Positions 15,210-20,562 of a stretch of DNA of 20,562 nt are shown here, piece by piece. How positions within the stretch are numbered: position 1 is the first letter of the stretch; each line of letters opens with the position of its first letter. Source of the stretch: Anaerolineales bacterium (GTDB lineage Bacteria > Chloroflexota > Anaerolineae > Anaerolineales > E44-bin32); NCBI GenBank assembly GCA_030606845.1, contig JAUWFP010000015.1, forward strand, positions 1-20,562. The letters run 5' to 3'. Position numbers and translations under genes: made by a program. Below the pieces are notes generated by a model. The model ran no database searches. It was given only the letters and a program-made list of their open reading frames with translations, and was not told the DNA's origin.

Positions 15210-16154
15210 ATGAAGAAAACCATCTTGGCAATAGTCGGTATTGGGCTGCTTCTAATTTCTGGTTGTTCCGCGCCCGTACGAACGCCTACGCCAGTACCGA
15301 CAACGGTCCTACCAATACCGACGACGGCACCAGAGCTATCCAAACTGCCCAAGTTCGACGTACCCTATGTTTCTAATGGGGACCGGCTTCAGAGGCTCGA
15401 TGTTTTTTTGCCTGAAGGTGAGGACGGTCCGTTCCCAACCATAATAGCGATTTATGGTGGGGGCTTTATTGCGGGAAGAAGCAAAGCCGCGTACTACGAT
15501 CTTGCAAGCCACTTCAACGAACTGGGGTACGCGGTAGTTACGATTAACTACCGAGTTGCACCGGATTTCATTTATCCGGCACATGTTCAGGATGCATTTT
15601 GTGCCCTAGCCTGGGTCCATGCCAACGCTACCATATATGGTTTTGACGTAGAGCGCATCATCGCACTGGGTGATTCGTCGGGTGGTTATCTTGTTTCGAT
15701 GCTGGGAACTGTGGATACCCCAAGCATTTACATGGAAGGTTGCCCCAATCTGCTACCGCAAGCGGATTGGATTCAAGGTGTAGTGGTTTTCTATGGCGTA
15801 TACGATTTTACGAGTATCGATGGCTACCCAGATAGCACAGTGAGAAACGCATTCGAGCCGTTTTGGGGAACCACTTTTGACAATGTCCCCGCAGAAACTT
15901 TTGTTGAGATGTCACCCATGTCCTGGATCGACGGTAGTGAGCCACCTTTCCTAATCATCCATGGTACTAATGATGGGTCAATTCCAAGCTGGACGTCTGA
16001 GGACTTCGCATCTGCACTCGAGGAATCTGGAGCAGCAGTGGAACTCTGGCTCCTTGAAGCTGGCCATGGTTTGCTTTTTGGCACATTTCTTTCTGCATAT
16101 GTGCAGTCGATTGAGACCGTTGACGCCTGGCTGTCGACATTGTTTAAGGGATAA
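15210..16154 (+). CDS. Alpha/beta-hydrolase (esterase/lipase-like) lipoprotein
   Basis: 314 aa from the ATG at 15210, which has AGGAG seven bases upstream; the TTG at 15183 is not needed. The signal peptide (MKKTILAIVGIGLLLISGC) ends in a lipobox with Cys19, followed by a short Pro/Thr linker. The catalytic domain is of the hormone-sensitive-lipase/BD-FAE type: oxyanion-hole IYGGGFIAGR (81-90, Tyr in place of the usual His of HGGG), YRVAP (114-118), nucleophile S156 in GDSSGG, acid D255 in HGTNDGS and H286 in EAGHG. It should cleave an ester outside the membrane. Placed between the regulator and iolG, it might release an inositol or sugar from an ester, but its substrate is not shown by the sequence. 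Confidence 0.85.
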   Translation: MKKTILAIVGIGLLLISGCSAPVRTPTPVPTTVLPIPTTAPELSKLPKFDVPYVSNGDRLQRLDVFLPEGEDGPFPTIIAIYGGGFIAGRSKAAYYDLASHFNELGYAVVTINYRVAPDFIYPAHVQDAFCALAWVHANATIYGFDVERIIALGDSSGGYLVSMLGTVDTPSIYMEGCPNLLPQADWIQGVVVFYGVYDFTSIDGYPDSTVRNAFEPFWGTTFDNVPAETFVEMSPMSWIDGSEPPFLIIHGTNDGSIPSWTSEDFASALEESGAAVELWLLEAGHGLLFGTFLSAYVQSIETVDAWLSTLFKG

Positions 16155-16497
16155 CGTGTAGTTCTATCCCCTTGCCGAACCTAGCCGGGCTTCTGCCCGG
16201 AAGGAAAAGTCAGTCGCGAGTTTGGGAGCGATATTTACCGGACCTCTGAGTATCAGGGGGTGCCCTGGCTTGGCTCGCATGAAGGCAGATCCAAACTAGC
16301 AAGGATGCACGGCAATTTTCACGTTCAAAAAGCGGGCTATCATTCGTTGGAGCGAACTGGGGATGCGGGGCGATTTGGAAGCAAAGTTATTTTATGTGAG
16401 TGGGTAGAAAAGATAGCTGTGGGGCATGCTCCGGCCGCTCAGCTCAAGACCGAAATCTCGCTTTTTTTATTCGCGGCAGTGGAGGAAGGAGTTGCAA
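16155..16497. other. Intergenic region upstream of iolG
   Basis: It contains one GC-rich hairpin (CCGGGC, TTCT, GCCCGG at 16185-16200) just after the esterase stop. It lacks a T run, so it is at best a weak terminator. No convincing promoter, riboswitch or copy of the LacI palindrome is seen. A short open frame crosses 16260-16538 without a ribosome-binding site and is not supported. The last bases carry the ribosome-binding site of iolG. Confidence 0.4.
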
Positions 16498-17520
16498 ATG
16501 ACAAAAGCTATCCATATCGGTCTCATCGGTGCCGGTAGAATCGGGCGGGTCCACACCGAGACGATCGCCAACTGCATCCCCGATGCAAATATCCTGGCTG
16601 TGGCTGACGTCTTCGAGGAAGCGGCTCAGAAGTGCGCTGCTGATTTCAGAATCCCCTCGTTTTATAAGGACCACCGTGAAATCTTGGAGAACTCGGACAT
16701 TGAGGCTGTGCTTATCTGCTCGAGCACCGACACCCATGCCCAGTTCATTGTAGAAGCGGCCGAAGCCGGGAAGCACATCTTCTGTGAAAAGCCGATCGAT
16801 CACGACCTGCAGAAGATTGACCGCGCCCTGGAGGCGGTCGAAAAAGCCGGCGTGAAACTCCAGATCGGCTTTAATCGGCGCTTTGATCCAAGCTTCAAGC
16901 GAGTTCGCGATGCGGTTTCCGCCGGTGAAATCGGCACACCGCACCTTGTGCGCATCACCAGTCGCGACCCAGAGCCGCCCCCGATTGATTACATCAAGGT
17001 CTCCGGTGGTATTTTTCTGGACATGACCATTCATGATTTCGACATGGCGCGCTACCTGATCGGCAGCGAAGTGGACGAGGTCTATGCAACCGGAGGCGTG
17101 ATGGTCGATCCGTCAATTGGCGAGGCAGGTGACATCGATACGGCCGTCATCGTTCTGCGCTATTCAAACGGTGCGATTGGGGTCATCGACAACAGCCGCA
17201 AGGCAATTTATGGCTACGATCAACGTGTGGAGGTCTTCGGATCAGGCGGAGGCATCTTGGTTTCCAACCAAACCCCCGATCTGGCGGTGCTCAGTGACGC
17301 TGATGGGGTCCATGCCTCCAAACCGCTCCATTTCTTTATTGAACGCTACACGGAGTCGTATGTGGCAGAGATTCAGGAGTTCATCGACAGCGTGAGGGAA
17401 GACAAGACCCCCTCGGTAACCGGCTTGGATGGCCGCATCCCTGTGGTTATGGGGTTAGCAGCCTGGAAATCATGCCGCGAGAACCGCCCGGTCAAGCTTA
17501 ACGAAATCACGTCGAATTGA
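16498..17520 (+). CDS. iolG: Inositol 2-dehydrogenase (Gfo/Idh/MocA family)
   Basis: 340 aa from the ATG at 16498, preceded by AAGGAG at 16486-16491. The N-terminal Rossmann fold has GLIGAGRIGRVH (8-19). The catalytic Lys is in CEKPI (K98). The C-terminal domain has LQIGFNRRFDPSF (121-133), HLVRITSRDP (149-158) and GGIFLDMTIHDFDMARYL (170-187), where D175 and H179 correspond to the catalytic Asp and His of B. subtilis IolG. The long match to bacterial IolG proteins, including RYSNGAIGVIDNSRKAIYGYDQRVEVFG, makes this more specific than a general Gfo/Idh label. It oxidises myo-inositol to scyllo-inosose with NAD. It begins the catabolic part of the locus and fits with the IolM-like and IolN-like genes that follow. 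Confidence 0.88.
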   Translation: MTKAIHIGLIGAGRIGRVHTETIANCIPDANILAVADVFEEAAQKCAADFRIPSFYKDHREILENSDIEAVLICSSTDTHAQFIVEAAEAGKHIFCEKPIDHDLQKIDRALEAVEKAGVKLQIGFNRRFDPSFKRVRDAVSAGEIGTPHLVRITSRDPEPPPIDYIKVSGGIFLDMTIHDFDMARYLIGSEVDEVYATGGVMVDPSIGEAGDIDTAVIVLRYSNGAIGVIDNSRKAIYGYDQRVEVFGSGGGILVSNQTPDLAVLSDADGVHASKPLHFFIERYTESYVAEIQEFIDSVREDKTPSVTGLDGRIPVVMGLAAWKSCRENRPVKLNEITSN

Positions 17521-17974
17521 GGGTGAGCCGGTTTCTCCAATTACCGTGGGAAAGATCTAACTGGTTGTGTGTGCATCGATGGAGCTTCGAAGAACTGAAT
17601 GCACCTACTAAATAGGAAGTAATGATTCAGGATCGAAATTGTTATAGTTGCCGCCCCCCAAGTTGGGGAGGTAGGTTTTATAGCAGAATATGAAAACAAG
17701 GAGGAAGTATATGACAGATAGCGGCACCCGAAGGGTCTTTCCCAACCGACCGGCAGGACCTCGATTTCGAGAACAACTTTCTTGGTCGTCTGAAGCAAGG
17801 GGGGTTGGAAGTCCCGCGATGAGCAGATCGACGCGATCCCAGCCGAGGATAGCGTTCCCGCTCCTATGGGGGGTCTAGGTCGAGCTCCAACATCCAGACC
17901 ACGGTGCGCAAGCTTCGCGTAATGTGCAACAGGCAGCCAATATAACCAAACTATTTAATAAAGGAGTAAATACG
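17521..17974. other. Gap between iolG and iolM with a broken reading frame
   Basis: Contains the broken ORF at 17711-17878 (separate entry) and an imperfect C/G hairpin near 17653-17671 followed by a short T-rich stretch, which might weakly end the iolG transcript. The final 15 bases carry AAAGGAG (17960-17966) for iolM. There is no other gene and no clear promoter. Confidence 0.4.
17711..17878 (+). pseudogene. Broken ORF with strong ribosome-binding site
   Basis: An ATG at 17711 has a near-ideal ribosome-binding site (AAGGAGGAAGT), but its frame gives only 55 residues of odd composition. Neighbouring frames read more like protein: frame 2 gives DFENNFLGRLKQGGLEVPR and then stops. One base shift later, frame 3 continues as DEQIDAIPAEDSVPAPMGG. 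This suggests a gene killed by at least two small indels, or two sequencing errors. I do not recognise the protein. It sits in the same direction between iolG and iolM, so it may once have been part of the inositol operon. Confidence 0.4.
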
Positions 17975-19171
17975 ATGAAGGGCAAAATGCAAGGTGTGAC
18001 TCTGGTTGCGGATTGGGACCCTAAACCTGGTTTTAAACTGGGTCCAAAAGACGTTGACGGTCGCCAAACATATTTAGGCAGCCAGGTGTGGAGGAATCCT
18101 CGGATCGAGATAAGGGAATACGACATTCCAACCCCCGGCCCGAAAGAAGTGTTACTGCAGGTCAAAGCCTGCGGCATATGTGGCTCGGATGTTCACATGG
18201 CACAAGCGGATGAAGAAGGTTATATCTATTATCCGGGGCTTACGGGATTCCCTTCCATTCTAGGGCACGAATTCTCTGGAATCGTCGTAGAAGCCGGCAA
18301 AGATGCTTTCGACAAGAGCACAAACAAACCCTTTAAGGGCGGCGAACGCGTCACTTCAGAGGAGATGTTGTGGTGTAGCCAGTGTAAGCCATGTGCAGAT
18401 GGGTATCCAAACCACTGTGAGCGTCTGGATGAGATTGGGTTTAACGTACATGGCGCATTTGCCCAGTACATGATCTTGCCTGCCAGGACCCTCTGGAGCC
18501 TGGAGCCATTGGCTGACATTTATAAGGGTGATGATATCTTCCTGGCCGGCAGTTTGACAGAGCCTACCAGCGTGGCCTTTAACGCCGTTATCGAGCGGGG
18601 CGGCGGCATCCGTCCCGGTGACCGGGTCGTTATTCTCGGCGGTGGGCCGATTGGTGTGGCTGCCTGTGCAGTTCTAAAGAAAGCAGGGGCTTCTAAGGTG
18701 ATCATTTCCGAGCCACAAAAAGAACGCGCCGACCTGGCTTTAAAAATGGGGGCCGACTATGCCATCAACCCGCTGAAGGAAAACTTTGCCGATCGGGTGC
18801 TGGAACTTACGGATGGAATGGGAGCTGATCTCTTCATGGAAGCGACCGGGTTGCCGGAGGTCGTTTACCCGGACATCGAACGTGTAATCTGGGAAGGCCG
18901 TACGCTGAACAGCACCGTCGTTGTGACAGCCCGGGCAGAGGCCAAGATGCCCGTCACCGGTGAAGTCCTGCAAGTCCGGCGAGCGGAAATTATCGGCGCC
19001 CAGGGACATTCCGGGCATGGTACATTCCCAAGAGTCATCGCATGCATGGCCGATGGCATGGATATGACCCCCATGATCACCAAGAAGATCAGTATGGAAG
19101 AAGTGCCTGCAAACATCATCGAGCTACAGACTAATCGGAAGGAATCCAAGATTACATGCCTGGTTAAATAG
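17975..19171 (+). CDS. iolM: Zinc-dependent scyllo-inosose 3-dehydrogenase-like MDR enzyme
   Basis: 398 aa from the ATG at 17975, with AAAGGAG eight bases before it. It is a medium-chain zinc alcohol dehydrogenase: catalytic zinc site CGICGSDVH (C66), GHEF (H98, E99), structural zinc cysteines C134, C137, C140 and C148, and the Rossmann motif VVILGGGPIGVAA (218-230). The acidic residue in ISEP (E246) favours NAD. The long N-terminal extension before the MDR core and the IIGAQGHSGHGTFPRV segment (339-354) are like Thermotoga maritima IolM, which oxidises scyllo-inosose to 3-dehydro-scyllo-inosose. The position between iolG and an IolN-like gene strongly supports this. A sorbitol- or threonine-dehydrogenase-like role is the alternative. 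Confidence 0.8.
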   Translation: MKGKMQGVTLVADWDPKPGFKLGPKDVDGRQTYLGSQVWRNPRIEIREYDIPTPGPKEVLLQVKACGICGSDVHMAQADEEGYIYYPGLTGFPSILGHEFSGIVVEAGKDAFDKSTNKPFKGGERVTSEEMLWCSQCKPCADGYPNHCERLDEIGFNVHGAFAQYMILPARTLWSLEPLADIYKGDDIFLAGSLTEPTSVAFNAVIERGGGIRPGDRVVILGGGPIGVAACAVLKKAGASKVIISEPQKERADLALKMGADYAINPLKENFADRVLELTDGMGADLFMEATGLPEVVYPDIERVIWEGRTLNSTVVVTARAEAKMPVTGEVLQVRRAEIIGAQGHSGHGTFPRVIACMADGMDMTPMITKKISMEEVPANIIELQTNRKESKITCLVK

Positions 19172-19570
19172 CGCAATGTTGACCATCAGGCAGTGTCCCG
19201 TGACATGAGAGGTTAGATCGCACCAGGTATGAGAAACAGGTTGTTGTTCTTCGTTACCCGCTGCACATCCGCTTATGCACTCGAAGGAAAATACGCTGAT
19301 GAACCTGTGTCTAGGCCACTCCATGCACGCCGCCTATCGAGAGCCGGTGCATTTAGAAACCTTACAGGTACGGCCAGGCCAGGTCATTGGCTCGCAGGGA
19401 CACTCAGGTCAAGAGAACTTCCCTCATCCCTCCCCTCAAATACTTTTTGAACATCTGGGAATTGAGGGGTGATGAGGCCGATGGTGAAATGGTTGCAACC
19501 GCTTCGGGGGCGGCTCTAGGGCCACACCCAACATACATAAGGTGAACGAAAAACAAAGGAGTAATACATC
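19172..19570. other. Gap between iolM and iolN holding a dehydrogenase relic
   Basis: Apart from the relic at 19323-19427 (separate entry), no intact gene is seen. The region ends with AAAGGAG (19555-19561), nine bases before the iolN start. I see no clear terminator or promoter, so iolM and iolN may still share a transcript. Confidence 0.45.
19323..19427 (+). pseudogene. Relic of a second IolM-like dehydrogenase (C-terminal fragment)
   Basis: One frame here reads EPVHLETLQVRPGQVIGSQG and then HSGQENFP. This lines up with residues 325-352 of the intact IolM-like protein just upstream (MPVTGEVLQVRRAEIIGAQG, HSGHGTFP). Many third-codon positions differ, so it is not a recent tandem copy of the neighbour's DNA. 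The match fades on both sides, leaving a fragment of about 35 codons without start signals. It is best read as the remains of a paralogous dehydrogenase gene. Confidence 0.6.
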
Positions 19571-20562
19571 ATGTCAGATAATAATATGCCAAAGGGTTGG
19601 CTCGCCTCCGACAATCCCACTGTGATTTTCGAGGACAACGCTATTGGACGTATGAAGAAGGAACTTTGGGAGTCAAGCGAAGAGGAAATCGACGCGATTC
19701 TGGAAGAATATGGCATGCCTTCGCCCGTCGAATGGGGCATACCCGGATCCTACCTTCAGATGATCATCCGCCATAAATTGGTCGAGGAACGACGTAAAAA
19801 TGACATCGTGTTCATCCCTATCGGATGCACCGAACTACACGGCGAGCATACGGTCAGTGCAACGGATACCCTGTTCGTCAGCCAGATCGCCGAAGGCGTT
19901 CGCCGCTACACCAAGGCCAAGGGATATCCGGTGGCAATCTCATTGCCGCCGCTCAACTTTGGCGCCCACCCCTATCACCACTACGGCATGGCGGGCACTG
20001 CACCGATTCGAGAAGATATTGCGCGTGAGATGCTCATCGATGTCATGCTGGGCTTGTGGAATGATGGCTTTCGAAAACAGATCTTCCTCAACAACCATGG
20101 ACATTTGTGGATGTTGGAATCCACCATCCAGCAGTTCCAGAAACGCTATCAACTCCCGGGTATTTACCGTGTGATCGACTGGCATCGAGCTGTGCGTGAG
20201 TCCTTCTATACCAAGGATCGCGGTGGAGTTTGGGGATCCAACTTTGTCCACGCAGAAGAAGCTGAGACGTCTTTAGGCCTCTACCTTTTCCCCGAAATGG
20301 TCGACATGAAGTACGCGGTCAATACAAAAGGCATAGGTTACTTACCGGATGGACACTTCGACACATCGGTGGATCCGTATCACCGACCGAGCCGATGGTC
20401 TTAAGGGCAAGGTCATTTCGCCATCGAAATCGTCGCCACGCCCGAGGGTGTCGTGGGTAACGCCGCAGACGCCGAGGCATGGAAAGCCAAACGTCCTTTG
20501 GCTGCCATCTTGCGCTATCTGACCATCCTCGTCGACGATATTCTAGAGACCTTCCCAGCTGG
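19571..20562 (+). pseudogene. iolN: Creatininase-family 3-dehydro-scyllo-inosose hydrolase-like gene, interrupted by in-frame TAA (partial)
   Basis: The ATG at 19571 follows AAAGGAG. The first 277 codons show the creatininase superfamily metal-binding pattern: IPIGCTELHGEHT (E88, H90), TDT (D99), FGAHPYHHYGMAGT (130-143), LNNHGH (173-178) and HAEEAETS (227-234). After TAA at 20402-20404 the same frame continues without a stop to the window end, reading GHFAIEIVATPEGVVGN, then AADAEAWKAKRPLAAILRY and ILETFPA, which looks like normal protein. A single G-to-T change (GAA to TAA) would explain it. T. maritima IolN, of the same superfamily, opens the ring of 3-dehydro-scyllo-inosose to 5-dehydro-L-gluconate. 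The neighbours iolG and iolM support that role. Metal residues before the stop are intact, but the product would be cut short. The true end lies beyond the window. Confidence 0.75.

Noticed and set aside
16185..16200. Rho-independent terminator after the esterase gene
   Set aside because: The 6-bp GC stem is good, but no T run follows on either strand, so I did not list it as a terminator.
16444..17034. A 196-codon minus-strand open frame
   Set aside because: It is the antisense of iolG, whose motifs and codon pattern are clear on the plus strand.
20402..20404. Programmed recoding at the iolN stop
   Set aside because: Selenocysteine and pyrrolysine use TGA and TAG, and no stimulating structure is evident. 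A point mutation or sequence error is simpler.

Overview
The window looks like a chromosomal segment of an Anaerolineae-type Chloroflexota bacterium, probably a metagenome-derived genome. That placement is an inference from gene style: a Ser/Thr kinase fused to a TolB-like propeller, lipoproteins with Pro/Thr-rich linkers after the lipobox, and moderately GC-rich codon use. There is no rRNA or tRNA in the window to confirm it.

Left part (1-9442), mostly ordinary genes. The 5' end of folD (minus) lies at the edge, downstream of a membrane Ser/Thr kinase (minus). A zinc-carboxypeptidase-like lipoprotein (plus) is divergent from the kinase. Next come an ECF sigma factor and a zf-HC2 anti-sigma factor overlapping by 8 bases, followed by a small four-helix membrane protein with its own candidate promoter and terminator (all minus). 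A two-domain NfuA-type Fe-S carrier (plus) faces gyrB (minus) across a strong shared terminator hairpin. A polytopic membrane protein of unknown function (minus) lies upstream of gyrB.

Middle (9540-12950). A TnpB-only IS200/IS605 (IS1341-like) element, with matching subterminal hairpins and complete RuvC residues, is inserted between the membrane protein and a two-gene unit. That unit is a SAM hydrolase/hydroxide adenosyltransferase and a MurA-type enolpyruvyl transferase, three bases apart. Two enzymes carry natural substitutions at drug-relevant positions: GyrB has Asn at the E. coli D426 position, and MurA has Asp in place of the fosfomycin-target Cys115.

Right part (12950-20562), an accessory sugar/inositol locus built on decayed DNA. 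A gene-poor kilobase holds an apparent relic of an ISNCY-like transposase with its catalytic core missing. Then comes a LacI-family regulator whose promoter is read clearly (TTGACG, 17 bp, TATACT), with a perfect 16-bp palindrome just downstream of the -10 box. It is followed by a secreted alpha/beta-hydrolase lipoprotein, an inositol 2-dehydrogenase (IolG), a scyllo-inosose 3-dehydrogenase-like MDR enzyme (IolM-like) and a creatininase-superfamily 3-dehydro-scyllo-inosose hydrolase-like protein (IolN-like). IolG, IolM and IolN match the Thermotoga-type inositol route (myo-inositol to scyllo-inosose to 3-dehydro-scyllo-inosose to ring-opened 5-dehydro-L-gluconate), not the classical IolE/IolD route.

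The locus shows decay. iolN carries an in-frame TAA, after which the same reading frame continues as convincing protein to the window edge. The 400-bp gap between iolM and iolN contains a diverged relic of a second IolM-like dehydrogenase. The 450-bp gap between iolG and iolM contains a broken ORF with a strong ribosome-binding site. I found no wholly unknown system. The most interesting observations are the interrupted inositol locus, the LacI palindrome, and the GyrB and MurA active-site substitutions.
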